This document shows positions 16,474 through 25,442 of a DNA stretch of 64,000 nt, piece after piece (within the stretch, counting starts at the first letter, position 1; each line of letters starts with the position of its first letter). The notes beneath the pieces were generated by a model. The model was not told where the DNA came from. It did no database searches and worked only from the letters and a program-made list of their open reading frames with translations. The stretch comes from Streptomyces ficellus (lineage in GTDB: Bacteria; Actinomycetota; Actinomycetes; Streptomycetales; Streptomycetaceae): positions 4,030,001 to 4,094,000 of the forward strand of contig NZ_CP034279.1 in assembly GCF_009739905.1 (NCBI RefSeq), read 5' to 3'. The position numbers and the translations under genes were made by a program.

Positions 16474-18965
16474 CCGTCGCGATCTGCGCCGTCGTCGCCT
16501 CGCGGGCCATCGGGACGGGAGAGCCCGCGGGGGTTCGGCCCGGGCTGTGGGGCCGACGCGGACGCCTCCCCGTCGAGGGCGTCGAGTGCGTCGAGTGCGT
16601 CGAGTGCGTCGAGCGTGCCGAGTTCGGTGGCCGCTTCGAGCTGTCGGGGGTTGTTCAGCCGCACCAGGCCCTGGTGGGCGGCGGTCAGCGTCTCCCGTGC
16701 CTCCCGGTGCCGGGCGAGGTGGCGCAGGGCGATCCCCAGGTCCAGCCGGGTGGGCTCGCTCCAGGCGGGCATCCGGGCCGCCTCGAAGTGCGCCAGCGCG
16801 TAGCGAAGGGGGGCCTCCGCCTCGTCCCACCGGTTCAGGGCCGCCAGGTCGTTGCCGATGTGCTGGAGGGTCGCCGCCAGATAGAGGCCGATCAGTTCCC
16901 CGGGCTTCCCCGGTACGCCGGCCCGGCAGATCGCCTCGCTGCGCCGGTGGATGACCAGGGCCTCGTCCGCGCGGCCCGCCTGGCGCAGTTGCTGCCCGAG
17001 CGCGTTGAGGGCGCTGAGTTCGGCGAGGCGGCTCTGCGCGCAGGTCTGGTCCGCGAGGTGCGCGGCGGACTCCCGGAGCCGGGCGATGGCCTCGTCGGTC
17101 CGCCCGAGGCGGTTCAGCGCTCCCGCCGCGTACCCCAGTGCCCAGGCGACCTGGAGCTGGTCGCCCACTTCGCGCGCCGCTTCCAGGGCCGCCTCCGCGG
17201 CCGGCAGGGCGGCGAGGGGGTCGTAGAGGCAGTGGTTGTAGGCCCACGCCAGGTAGTTGAGGTGCACGGCCTCGTCCCGCCGGCTGCCCAGCGCGCGAGC
17301 CGAGTCGACGGCCCGCCGGAAGACCTCCGCCCACAGCTCCCAGTGCGCGGTGCGGTCGGAGAACCAGTGCATCGCCTCCGCCGCCTGCACCACGACCCGG
17401 TGGTCGCCGGCCTCCTGCGCCCGGACCAGGGCGGCGAGCCACTGGGCCCGTTCCGCCTCCAGCCAGCGGTGGGCCTCGGCGTTGTCGCGGGGCGCGGTGG
17501 CGGGATCCGGGTCGCCGTCGGCCGTACCCGGGCGGTCGGCGTCGAAGCGCAGCGCGGCGGCCGTGGCACGGCGGAGCGTCCACGCGGCGGTGCGGTCCTC
17601 CGCGGCGTCGACGTCCGCGGGGTCGTCCTCCTCGGCCAGCTGCTCCGCGGCGAACAGGGCGAGCAGGTCGTGGAAGCGGTACCGGTCGGCGGCCGGGTGG
17701 GGCTGGAGCAGTCCGGCGTCGGTCAGGGTCTCCAGGCACCGGGCGGCCTCCCGGACCGGCAGGCCGGCGAGCAGCGCGGCGGTCGCGGGGCTGAAGTCGG
17801 GACCGGCGGCGAGCGAGGCACGGCGGAAGACGGTGCGGTTCCGCGCGTCCAGCTGCCGGTACGAGAGGGCGAACGCGCCCCGCACCTGGAGCGACCCGGC
17901 CCGCAGCGCGTCCAGGCGGCCCCCGTACGCCGCGAGCTGGGTGACGAGCTTGGCGATGCGCTCGCCGGGGCGGGACGCGAGGCGCTGCCCGGCGATCCGT
18001 ACGGCCAGGGGAAGGTGCCCGCACAGGTGCGCGAGGTCGCGGGCGGCCTGTCCCTCCTCGCGGACCCGCTCCGGACCGACGATGCGGCTGAGCAGTTCGA
18101 CCGCTTCCTCGCGGCGCAGCAGGGCCAGTTCGGTGCGGTGCACCGATTCGAGCCCGGCCAGGCTGTTGCGGCTGGTGACGAGGGTGAGCGACGGACCGTG
18201 GCCGGGCAGCAGGGGCCGGACCTGGTCCTCGTCGGCGGCGTTGTCGAGCAGGAGGAGCACCCGCCGCTCGCGGAGCACGGAACGCAGCAGGCCGCAGCGG
18301 TCGTCGGTGCCGGCGGGCACGGCTCCGGCGGGGACTCCCAAGGCGTGCAGCAGCCGGGCGCAGACGTCGCGGGGCGGGGTGGGCCGCGGGTCCATGCCCC
18401 GCAGGTCGACGGCGAACCGCCCGTCCGGGAAGTACGGCGCGAGGGCGTGCGCGGCGTGCACGGCGAAGGCGGTCTTGCCCAGGCCGGGCTGGCCGCAGAT
18501 CACGGCGACCGGCGGATGCGCGGGGTCGAGTCGCTCGGCCAGCGCCCGCAGCCGGGCCAGGGCGGGGGCGCGGGCGGTGAAGTCGTGCAGGTCGCGGGGG
18601 AGCGCGAGTGCGTGGTGCGGGGCGAGGTCCGGGTGGGGCGCCGTGCTCGCGGCGCCGGTGCCGGTCCCCGTGCCGTACGCATTGGCGTCGGCGGCCGCGG
18701 CTCGGGCCGGGCGGGGACGCGTACGGCCTAAGCTGGCCGCCCGCTCCAACTCCCGTGCCCCGGCGGCGTCCAGGCCCAGCGCACCCGCCAGGGCCTCCAC
18801 GGTGCGCCGCTGCGGCCCCCGGGACCGGCCGCGCTCCATGTCGGACAGCGCCCGGACGCTCACCCCCGCGGTGTGCGCCAGGTCCTCCTGGCTGAGTCCG
18901 GCGGCCGAACGCAGGGCCCGCAGCCGCTCGCCGAACCCGTTCGTGGCCGGTATGCCGGTGTCCAT
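16470..18965 (-). CDS. XRE HTH - NB-ARC ATPase - TPR regulator
   Basis: The 831-residue protein is built as follows: a helix-turn-helix of XRE type at 13-60 (RLRALRSAAGLSQEDLAHTAGVSVRALSDMERGR), a linker, an NB-ARC (STAND) ATPase from about 130 with P-loop GQPGLGKT (158-165), Walker B VLLLLDNA and sensor LVTSRN, a winged-helix segment (RDLLALFAAEQL), then TPR-type helices to the end. It belongs to the AfsR-like group of signal-dependent activators. The C-terminus carries an LDALDALDALDALDGE repeat. MDTGIPATNGFG at 18965 is the start used; the frame remains open upstream. It faces a secreted phospholipase gene over a perfect inverted repeat, which it may bind. Confidence 0.85.
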   Translation of the reverse strand: MDTGIPATNGFGERLRALRSAAGLSQEDLAHTAGVSVRALSDMERGRSRGPQRRTVEALAGALGLDAAGARELERAASLGRTRPRPARAAAADANAYGTGTGTGAASTAPHPDLAPHHALALPRDLHDFTARAPALARLRALAERLDPAHPPVAVICGQPGLGKTAFAVHAAHALAPYFPDGRFAVDLRGMDPRPTPPRDVCARLLHALGVPAGAVPAGTDDRCGLLRSVLRERRVLLLLDNAADEDQVRPLLPGHGPSLTLVTSRNSLAGLESVHRTELALLRREEAVELLSRIVGPERVREEGQAARDLAHLCGHLPLAVRIAGQRLASRPGERIAKLVTQLAAYGGRLDALRAGSLQVRGAFALSYRQLDARNRTVFRRASLAAGPDFSPATAALLAGLPVREAARCLETLTDAGLLQPHPAADRYRFHDLLALFAAEQLAEEDDPADVDAAEDRTAAWTLRRATAAALRFDADRPGTADGDPDPATAPRDNAEAHRWLEAERAQWLAALVRAQEAGDHRVVVQAAEAMHWFSDRTAHWELWAEVFRRAVDSARALGSRRDEAVHLNYLAWAYNHCLYDPLAALPAAEAALEAAREVGDQLQVAWALGYAAGALNRLGRTDEAIARLRESAAHLADQTCAQSRLAELSALNALGQQLRQAGRADEALVIHRRSEAICRAGVPGKPGELIGLYLAATLQHIGNDLAALNRWDEAEAPLRYALAHFEAARMPAWSEPTRLDLGIALRHLARHREARETLTAAHQGLVRLNNPRQLEAATELGTLDALDALDALDALDGEASASAPQPGPNPRGLSRPDGPRGDDGADRDG
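16572..16616. repeat. 9-bp microsatellite in the NB-ARC gene
   Basis: Five tandem copies of GTCGAGTGC (first and last copies slightly diverged) encode the Leu-Asp-Ala repeat at the C-terminus of the regulator. The period is three codons, so copy-number change would keep the frame. Confidence 0.85.
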
Positions 18966-19018
18966 ATGTGCGTACCCCCCCGGGTCGGCGGGGGCCCGGC
19001 CGAGCGACCGAACCCACC

Positions 19019-19048
19019 GGCAGAAGTATGCAAGACGGTACTTCTGCC
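19019..19048. promoter_or_regulatory. perfect 10-bp inverted repeat between regulator and phospholipase
   Basis: GGCAGAAGTA, 10-nt spacer, TACTTCTGCC. It sits 54 bp from the NB-ARC regulator start and 140 bp from the phospholipase start. The centre-to-centre distance is 20 bp, two helical turns, as for a dimeric activator or repressor site. Confidence 0.7.
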
Positions 19049-19187
19049 AAGGGAACCGCATGGCCCACCCCATATCCGCCGGTGTTGGCTACCGGTGACC
19101 CGGGGGGCGGCCGACCGATCGGCGCACCCGACCACCGCACCGACCACCAAAACCGACCACCTGCACGTGGGGGAGACGGAACACGAC

Positions 19188-20717
19188 ATGCGTACAAGAA
19201 GCGCCCGCGCCGCTACGGCCGACGCCCGGGGGCCGGTACCTCGACCGGGCCGCGTCCACCGCCACCGACTGCTGCGCCTCCTGGCCCTTCCGGTCCTCTC
19301 GCTGCTGATCCTGGCCGGGATGCTGACCGCTCCGACGAGCGCGGTGGCGGCCAGCAAGTACGGTGACGCCCGGCTGGACCAGTGGTCGTGGCTGACGACG
19401 CACAACGCCTACGCCTACGACTGGGCGAAGCCCATCCCGCCGCGCGCCCAGTCGCGCAACGTCTCCGAGCAGCTCGACGACGGCGTGCGCGGCCTGATGT
19501 TCGACACCTACGACAAGACGGTGTCCCCGCCGTTCGGCCCGGAAGCCGTGATGCTCTGTCACAAAGTTATTTGCTACGACTTCTTCCAGAACGAACTCGC
19601 ACGCGTCGTGGACTTCCTTCAGGAGAACAAGAGCGAGGTCGTGACGATCTTCCTGGAGAACTACGCGAGTCAGGAGACCCTGACCCGGGCCATCGCCCAG
19701 GTGCTGGAGGACAAGAAGGCGACCGACCTGCTGTTCCAGCCGTCCGACACGGGCTTCGACATCGACAAGCGCAACTGGCCGCGCGTGCGCGACATGGTCA
19801 CCCGCAACGAGCGCCTGGTGGTGTTCCAGGACAAGTGGGCGGACGACATCCCCGTCACGTCCACCCGTGACGCGGGTACCGAGTACGGGCGCCTCATGTA
19901 CACCTGGAAGCGCACCGTGGAGACGACGTACGACTACAAAGGCAACAGGCCGCACGGGTGCCTGTCGCGGAACAGCAACAGCCTGGACCTCAAGCAGATG
20001 CCGGGGACCAAGCTGACCCCGCTGTTCACCATCAACCAGTTCGACTCCAGCGTGCTCAACCCGGAGAGCAAGTCCCACGGCGACAACGGGCAGAGCCTCA
20101 AGAACCGCGTCGAGAAGGACTGCCAGGACGTCGCCAAGCGTGACCCGAACTACGTCGCGGTCAACTTCTACCAGCACAGCGACACTCCCGGTGTGACCCC
20201 GCTGTCGGTGGTCGACGGACTGAACCGCAACGCCGTCATCATCGACCCGCATCCGGCGCTGTGGACCGTCAGCCCCAGCAAGCAGTACGTCGGCACCGCC
20301 GCCCCCAACCGCTGCATGGTGCGCGGCGACGAGTTCGAGAAGGGTGAGGGCGGCCTGGTCACCCAGCGGGCCTGTGCGAACCCCGCGCCCAGCAGCCATC
20401 AGTGGTCCGCCACGCCGCCCTCGTACAAGGAGGGTAAGGACTGGTTCTGGATCAAGGCGAACAACGGCTCCTGCCTCACCGTGCCCTACAACAACGGCAC
20501 GCCGCCCGGCAACGACACCCAGCTGTTCTGGTGGCCCTGCGAGACCCGGTGGTTCTCGGGCAGCCAGTTGTGGAACGTCATCCCGGCGAAGCAGCAAGGC
20601 GGTCCGGCCGCCTACTACTTCGTGAACCAGTGGACGGGCAAGTGCCTGACGCTGGACATCGCGACGAGCACGGCCAAGGCCGGCAAGGTCACGCAGGCGG
20701 CCTGCCCGAAGTTGTAA
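19188..20717 (+). CDS. secreted PI-PLC-like protein with C-terminal lectin-like domain
   Basis: The 509-residue protein has a long signal peptide (basic start, hydrophobic core about 28-46, cleavage near SAVAAS 51-56). The phosphatidylinositol-phospholipase-C X-domain barrel follows, with the two catalytic histidines at His72 (LTTHNAYAYD) and His125 (MLCHKVICYD). From about 365 a beta-trefoil (ricin B-like) domain shows QW-type repeats (SSHQWSA, SQLWNVI) and GSCLTVPYN/GKCLTLDI. It is probably exported and acts on phospholipids or glycosyl-phosphatidylinositols, with the lectin-like domain binding sugar. Expression may depend on the divergent NB-ARC regulator. Confidence 0.85.
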   Translation: MRTRSARAATADARGPVPRPGRVHRHRLLRLLALPVLSLLILAGMLTAPTSAVAASKYGDARLDQWSWLTTHNAYAYDWAKPIPPRAQSRNVSEQLDDGVRGLMFDTYDKTVSPPFGPEAVMLCHKVICYDFFQNELARVVDFLQENKSEVVTIFLENYASQETLTRAIAQVLEDKKATDLLFQPSDTGFDIDKRNWPRVRDMVTRNERLVVFQDKWADDIPVTSTRDAGTEYGRLMYTWKRTVETTYDYKGNRPHGCLSRNSNSLDLKQMPGTKLTPLFTINQFDSSVLNPESKSHGDNGQSLKNRVEKDCQDVAKRDPNYVAVNFYQHSDTPGVTPLSVVDGLNRNAVIIDPHPALWTVSPSKQYVGTAAPNRCMVRGDEFEKGEGGLVTQRACANPAPSSHQWSATPPSYKEGKDWFWIKANNGSCLTVPYNNGTPPGNDTQLFWWPCETRWFSGSQLWNVIPAKQQGGPAAYYFVNQWTGKCLTLDIATSTAKAGKVTQAACPKL

Positions 20718-20865
20718 CGCCTCTTGTACGAAACCGAGTTCAGCCGACCGGGGGCCGCGCGGAATGCGTCCGCCCCCGGTCGGAGGCGTCGTACCACTGG
20801 GGACCTACACGGTCCGGCCCGTGGGTGGACGCCGGGGTGGGGTCCCGCTGCCTAGCCTCGCCGGT

Positions 20866-22026
20866 ATGAATCGACTGCCTCGCGGCGCCGCCGCCGTACT
20901 CAGTCTGTCCCTCGCCCTGCTCGGTACGGGCGTCGCCCACGCCGCCCCCGTCACTCCGGTCACTCCGGCCGCCGCCGAGGACGCCCGCGTACGACTCCAA
21001 CTCCCCGCTCCCACCGGTAAGTACGCGGTCGGCCGGGACACCCTGCACCTGGTCGACAGGAGCCGCACCGACCCATGGGTGCCCGAGGCCGGGGCGCGCG
21101 AGCTGATGGTGACGATGTACTACCCAGCCCGGCCCGGAGGCGGCCGCACCGCCCCTTACATGACCAAGGGCGAGGCCCAGGCCTTCATCGACGCCCGGGA
21201 GCTGAACGACGCGGTGTCCGCCGCCACGCTCAGCGGCACCCGCACCCACGCCCGCCCCGGCGCCGCACCCGTGCGCGGCAAGCACCCGCTCGTCGTGCTG
21301 TCACCCGGCTTCTCCGTCAACCGCGCCACCCTGACCCTGCTCGCCGAGGAACTGGCCAGCCAGGGGTACGTCGTCGCCGCCGTCGACCACGCCTACGAGT
21401 CCGTCGGCACCGCCTTCCCCGGCGGGCGGCTCCTCGACTGCGCCTCCTGCGAGCAGATCAAGCCGGGCGGGTACGGAGTCGTGCCCCAGGGCCGCGCCAA
21501 GGACGTGTCGTTCCTGCTCGACCGGCTCCTGGCCGACCGGCACCCGGCCTGGCGGCACGCCCGCCTGATCGACCGGACGAAGATCGGTATGGCGGGCCAC
21601 TCCATCGGCGGCGCCTCCGCCATGTCCACCATGGTCCGCGACGCACGCGTCCTCGCCGGGGCGAACCTCGACGGCTCGTTCATGGAACCCGTACCGGCCG
21701 AAGGCCTCGGCGGGCGCCCGTATCTGCTGCTCGGCACCGGGGACGACGACTCGTCCTGGGCCCGCGACTGGCCCCTCCTCGACGGCTGGAAGCGCTGGAT
21801 CAACGTCACCGGCTCGGGCCACTTCACCTTCACGGACATCCCGGTGCTCGCCGACCAGTTGGGCCTGCTGCCCCCGGACGAGCCCCTGTCGGGCAAGCGC
21901 TCGCAGGAGATCACCCGCGCGTACGTCACGGCCTTCTTCGACCAGCACCTGAAGGGGCTGGACCGGAAGCTGCTGGACGGCCCGGCCCCCGAGCACCCGG
22001 AGGTGGTCTTCCAGTCCAAGGGCTGA
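20866..22026 (+). CDS. secreted alpha/beta hydrolase, PAF-acetylhydrolase-like
   Basis: The 386-residue protein has a signal peptide (MNRLPRGAAAVLSLSLALLG, cleavage after AHA at about 26). The hydrolase fold shows the oxyanion strand HPLVVLSPGF, nucleophile Ser246 in GHSIGG, acid Asp269 (GANLDGS) and His319 (GSGHFTFTD). The spacing and the disulfide-like CASC pair resemble platelet-activating-factor acetylhydrolase/esterase proteins of actinobacteria. The ATG follows TAGCCT by 7 bases with no Shine-Dalgarno sequence, suggesting a leaderless message. It lies downstream of the phospholipase but 148 bp away. Confidence 0.87.
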   Translation: MNRLPRGAAAVLSLSLALLGTGVAHAAPVTPVTPAAAEDARVRLQLPAPTGKYAVGRDTLHLVDRSRTDPWVPEAGARELMVTMYYPARPGGGRTAPYMTKGEAQAFIDARELNDAVSAATLSGTRTHARPGAAPVRGKHPLVVLSPGFSVNRATLTLLAEELASQGYVVAAVDHAYESVGTAFPGGRLLDCASCEQIKPGGYGVVPQGRAKDVSFLLDRLLADRHPAWRHARLIDRTKIGMAGHSIGGASAMSTMVRDARVLAGANLDGSFMEPVPAEGLGGRPYLLLGTGDDDSSWARDWPLLDGWKRWINVTGSGHFTFTDIPVLADQLGLLPPDEPLSGKRSQEITRAYVTAFFDQHLKGLDRKLLDGPAPEHPEVVFQSKG

Positions 22027-22044
22027 CACGGCTCCGCAGGGTCC

Positions 22045-22080
22045 TTAGACAGGCGAATAATTACCCTGCATAATACTTAG
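22045..22080 (+). promoter_or_regulatory. A+T-rich promoter/operator of the PPOX-like gene
   Basis: TTAGAC and CATAAT with an 18-bp spacer lie directly before the ATG at 22083; there is no ribosome site, so the message may be leaderless. The minus strand contains GCAGGGTAATTATTCGC, which resembles the core of the MarR operator at 10571-10602 (GCCAGGGTAAT...TTACGC). Confidence 0.4.
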
Positions 22081-22082
22081 AC

Positions 22083-22703
22083 ATGGGAAAGACTTACGCA
22101 CGCATAGACGGTCGGCTGCGCACCTTCATCGAGGAGCAGCCGATCTTCTTCACCGCCACCGCCCCGCTGTCCGGCGACGGCACGGTCAATCTGTCCCCCA
22201 AGGGCCTCAGAGGCTCCTTCGCGGTGCTCGACGAGCAGCGGATCGCCTACCTCGACTTCGCCGGCAGCACCGCCGAAACCGTCGCCCACCTGCGGGAGAA
22301 CGGCCGGATCACCGTGATGTGGTGCGCCTTCCAGGGCCCGCCCAACATCGTCCGGGTACACGGCCGGGGCGAACCCGTCTTCCGCGACGACCCCCGCTTC
22401 CCGGACCTGCTCGCCCGCTTCCCCGACATCGACCCCACGCTCCACGGCCTGCGCGCGATCATCGTGGTGACGGCCGAACTCGTCCGCGACAGCTGCGGAT
22501 ACGGCGTGCCCTTCATGTCGTACGACGAGGACCGCGACCTCCACGGCCGCCGCTTCTCCCGCGAGGACGACGCCTCACTGAGCGCGTACTTCGCCAAGAA
22601 GGACCACATCGCCCAGAGCATCGACGGCCTGCCCGGCCTCCCGCTGCCGCTGCCGCCCGCCGACTTCTCCTCCCAGCCCCGGAAGGGCTCCGAGCGGACG
22701 TAG
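22083..22703 (+). CDS. pyridoxamine 5'-phosphate oxidase-like flavoprotein
   Basis: The 206-residue protein has the split-barrel flavin fold: PIFFTATAPLSGDGTVNLSPKG, IAYLDFAGSTAETVAHLRENGRITVMWCAF and IVRVHGRGEPV. These match the PPOX group that binds FMN or F420; it is not PdxH (that gene is at 61152). Its substrate is unknown. The following GNAT gene has its own strong ribosome site 87 bp on. Confidence 0.85.
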   Translation: MGKTYARIDGRLRTFIEEQPIFFTATAPLSGDGTVNLSPKGLRGSFAVLDEQRIAYLDFAGSTAETVAHLRENGRITVMWCAFQGPPNIVRVHGRGEPVFRDDPRFPDLLARFPDIDPTLHGLRAIIVVTAELVRDSCGYGVPFMSYDEDRDLHGRRFSREDDASLSAYFAKKDHIAQSIDGLPGLPLPLPPADFSSQPRKGSERT

Positions 22704-22790
22704 GCACCGCACCGCCGGACCGGGTCGCTTCGCCTGCCGCGCACGTCCGTGGTGCGATGGAACCGAGGGGGGCGGGAAAGGAGAGCGATC

Positions 22791-23768
22791 ATGACCGCAG
22801 GAGAGCGAACGAGCCTCGCCGCCCCGGTGTCGGTCCGCCCACTGGTCGAGCCGGACCTCGATCAGGCCGACGAGATCTTCAGAGTCGCCTTCGGGACCTT
22901 CCTCGGTGTCCCCGAGCCGCAGACGTTCTTCGGGACCGCCGACTACGTCCGCACCCGCTGGGCGGCGGACCCCCACGCGGCCTTCGTCGCGACCGTCGAC
23001 GGCCAGGTCGTCGGATCGAACTTCGCCACCAACTGGGGCAGCGTCGGGTTCTTCGGCCCCCTGACCGTACGGCCGGACCTGTGGGACCGGCACATCGGCA
23101 GGCACCTCATGGAGCCGGTCATGGCCTGCTTCGGCACCTGGGAGAACCGCCACCTCGGCCTCTTCACCTTCTCGCACAGTCCCAAGCACCTTGAGCTCTA
23201 CCGCCGCTACGGCTTCTGGCCGCGATTCCTCACCGCCATCATGAAGAAGCAGGTCACCGCCGCCGGCGCCGTGGTCCCCGGCCGAGTGCGGTACGGCGAG
23301 CTGACCGCCGATGAGCGGCCCGACGCACTTCGCCTGAGTCGCGCACTGACGGGGGCCGTGTACGAGGGCCTGAGCCTGGAGCGCGAGATCACGGCCACCC
23401 AGGCGCAAGGGCTCGGTGACATCATCCTCCTGGAGGGTGCCGACTCCGGCCTCGACGGCCTGGCCGTCTGCCACTGCGGAGCGGGAACGGAGGCCGGTGA
23501 GGACGTGTGCTTCGTCAAGTTCGGCGCGGTACGCCCCGGCCCCGGCGCCGCGGACCGGTTCGTACGACTGCTGGACGCGTGCGAGCAGCTCGCCGCCGAC
23601 AGGGGTCTGGGGCAACTGGACGCCGGCGTGAACCTGGCCCGCCAGGACGCCTACCGGTGCATGGCCGACCGTGGATTCCGCACCTGGCTGCAAGGGGTAA
23701 CCATGCACAAGCCCAACGAGCCCGGCTACAGCCACCCGGACGCCTACGTGATCGACGACTGGCGCTGA
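22791..23768 (+). CDS. GNAT family N-acetyltransferase (two-domain)
   Basis: The 325-residue protein is about twice the size of a single GNAT fold. The N-terminal domain is a recognisable acetyltransferase (VRPLVEPDLDQADEIF, VGSNFATNWGSVGFFGPLTVRPDLWDRHIGRHLM, LELYRRYGFW). The second half repeats a degenerate GNAT layout ending in AYRCMADRGFRTW. AAAGGAGAG precedes the ATG. The substrate is unknown. Its last 25 bases overlap the convergent DUF397 gene. Confidence 0.85.
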   Translation: MTAGERTSLAAPVSVRPLVEPDLDQADEIFRVAFGTFLGVPEPQTFFGTADYVRTRWAADPHAAFVATVDGQVVGSNFATNWGSVGFFGPLTVRPDLWDRHIGRHLMEPVMACFGTWENRHLGLFTFSHSPKHLELYRRYGFWPRFLTAIMKKQVTAAGAVVPGRVRYGELTADERPDALRLSRALTGAVYEGLSLEREITATQAQGLGDIILLEGADSGLDGLAVCHCGAGTEAGEDVCFVKFGAVRPGPGAADRFVRLLDACEQLAADRGLGQLDAGVNLARQDAYRCMADRGFRTWLQGVTMHKPNEPGYSHPDAYVIDDWR

Positions 23769-24022
23769 ACCCCCGCCGTCACGTGCCTCGCGGGGCCGGC
23801 CACGAAGGTCGCCCACGCGGCGGGGGAGAGGGTGAGGGCGGGGCGGGACACGTCCTTGGAGTCGCGGACGTGGACGGTGTGGGGGTGGACGGCGACCTCG
23901 ACGCAGTTTCCACCCTGCTCGCTGCTGTAGGAGGACTTGGTCCAGGCGACGGCGACCTCGACGCAGTCGCCGCCCTGGTCGCCGCTGTAGCTGCTCTTGA
24001 ACCAGTCGAGGTTGACGCTCAT
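23744..24022 (-). CDS. DUF397 protein with duplicated N-terminal motif
   Basis: The 92-residue protein contains the DUF397 motif twice: WFKSSYSGDQGGDCVEVAVA then WTKSSYSSEQGGNCVEVAV, followed by one normal C-terminal half (VRDSKDVSRPALTLSPAAWATFVA). DUF397 proteins accompany WhiJ/Scr1-like regulators in Streptomyces and influence development or antibiotic production. Its ATG overlaps the regulator's stop as ATGA, so the pair is translationally coupled. Confidence 0.88.
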   Translation of the reverse strand: MSVNLDWFKSSYSGDQGGDCVEVAVAWTKSSYSSEQGGNCVEVAVHPHTVHVRDSKDVSRPALTLSPAAWATFVAGPARHVTAGVQRQSSIT

Positions 24023-24837
24023 AGCTCGCATGCCACCTGTTCGATGAGTCGGGCGGAGTCTTTCGGGTTGAGGGCTTGCGCCCGTAGTACGCCATACCGC
24101 GCGAACGCGTCCCCCAACTCCGGCTGCTCGCTCAGAAAGTACCGCCCGCTCAGGCCCTCGACGTAGACGAGTTGGCTTCGACGCTTGGCTGTCTCCAGCA
24201 GTGTGAAAGGTCCACTGAGTCCGGCGTGGACCTCCGGGCCCTCCGGCATCACCTGGATCTGTACGTTAGGTAGTCGGCCGATGTCCAGGATGTGCAGCAG
24301 GTTCTCTTTAAGGACGGCTACCCCGCCGATCGGCTTGGTGAGTGCTGCTTGCTCCAAGACGAAGCTGACCAGAGCAGTCGGTCGGCGGTGGAACAGTTTG
24401 TGCCTTGCCAGCCTGGCCGCGACCATGACGTCGACCTCTTCCTCCTCGAAGGGCGGGTTCGCGCAGGCGAAGACGGCCCGCGCATACCCCTCGGTCTGGA
24501 GCAGCCCCGGGATGAGGTGATTCTCGTACGAATGAACACCCGCCGCCTTCGCCTCCTCCTCCAGGTAGTCCTCGAACCACGCCGCGACCCCGCTCGCCTT
24601 CAGCTCCTGCGCGACCTCCAGGAGTGCACCTTGTGCACCCAGCAGCTCGTCCGCCACGTCCACGAAGTTGCCGCGCGGGCGGCGTTCGCCGCGTTCGATC
24701 ATGGCGACCTGGGACTTGGAGTATCCGGTCTCGCGGCCGAGCGTCTCCTGGGAGACCTTGGCCCGTTCGCGGTGGAAGCGCAGCAGCCGGCCGAACGCCT
24801 TCGCGGCGCCGGGGCTGCCGTTGTTGCCGATGTTCAC
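24019..24837 (-). CDS. Scr1/WhiJ-like XRE regulator (DUF5753)
   Basis: The 272-residue protein has an N-terminal XRE helix-turn-helix (FGRLLRFHRERAKVSQETLGRETGYSKSQVAMIERGERRP) and a DUF5753 C-terminal domain (VAAWFEDYLEEEAKAAGVHSYENHLIPGLLQTEGYARAVF ... PNVQIQVMPEGPEVHAGLSGPFTLLE ... YVEGLSGRYFLSEQPE). GTG at 24837 follows GGAAGGAC. It forms an operon with the DUF397 gene. This is the whiJ-type pair, and the family has recently been described as toxin-antitoxin-like; which partner would be toxic here is not shown. Confidence 0.87.
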   Translation of the reverse strand: MNIGNNGSPGAAKAFGRLLRFHRERAKVSQETLGRETGYSKSQVAMIERGERRPRGNFVDVADELLGAQGALLEVAQELKASGVAAWFEDYLEEEAKAAGVHSYENHLIPGLLQTEGYARAVFACANPPFEEEEVDVMVAARLARHKLFHRRPTALVSFVLEQAALTKPIGGVAVLKENLLHILDIGRLPNVQIQVMPEGPEVHAGLSGPFTLLETAKRRSQLVYVEGLSGRYFLSEQPELGDAFARYGVLRAQALNPKDSARLIEQVACEL

Positions 24838-24919
24838 GCCCGTCCTTCCCAGGTGCACAACGCCGCACAAACGCCTTGTGGCGCTGGTCACAGTAGAGCT
24901 GCGCCGCAAAGCTGGGCGC

Positions 24920-25330
24920 ATGAATCCGCGCATTTCACTTGACGGGGTTCCGTCCTGGATCCCCGCCTCCGGTCACGCCCTCCGCCACGCGGGCATCCAC
25001 TTCGACGCCGTACGGGTACGGGGGGTGCTCGGCGAGGAAGTGGCGTACCGGCTCATGGAGTTCACCGACTTCCGCACGGGGCCCATCGTCCGGGAGCTGG
25101 CGGGGGAGCGGAACGTGTACTTCCTGCTGCCGCCCGGGACGGCCGCCGCGTACGCGTGGCCCGCCGGGGCGCGGGCGTTGAGCCGGAGCGGGCGCGGGAT
25201 GGCGTTCGTGGGGATTCCGGCGCTGGAGGGGCTGACGTGGCCGCTGGACTGGAGGTCGCGGCCGACCGCCGAAGTGCCCTTCGTGGAACCGGACTTGTTG
25301 CATGAAATAGTCGAACATGCTGTACGGTGA
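24920..25330 (+). CDS. conserved hypothetical protein next to the Scr1/DUF397 pair
   Basis: The 136-residue soluble protein (MNPRISLDGVPSWIPASGHA..., FLLPPGTAAAYAWPAGARAL, GLTWPLDWRS) has no motif I can assign. Similar proteins recur beside DUF397/XRE pairs in Streptomyces as I recall, so it may be the third member of this module. It is divergent from the regulator, with 82 bp between starts; GTGCACAACG/CGCACAAACG/CCTTGTGGCG repeats there may be regulator sites. Confidence 0.65.
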   Translation: MNPRISLDGVPSWIPASGHALRHAGIHFDAVRVRGVLGEEVAYRLMEFTDFRTGPIVRELAGERNVYFLLPPGTAAAYAWPAGARALSRSGRGMAFVGIPALEGLTWPLDWRSRPTAEVPFVEPDLLHEIVEHAVR

Positions 25331-25442
25331 TCGCGCAATCACGCTCAGTGCGCACAGGGTGCGGACATGGAGCGGTCCCCGGCGGTGCGGCAACACCAAT
25401 CCGAGGACCTTCACCACTAGTGGAGCTAGAGGTCCACCAGAA

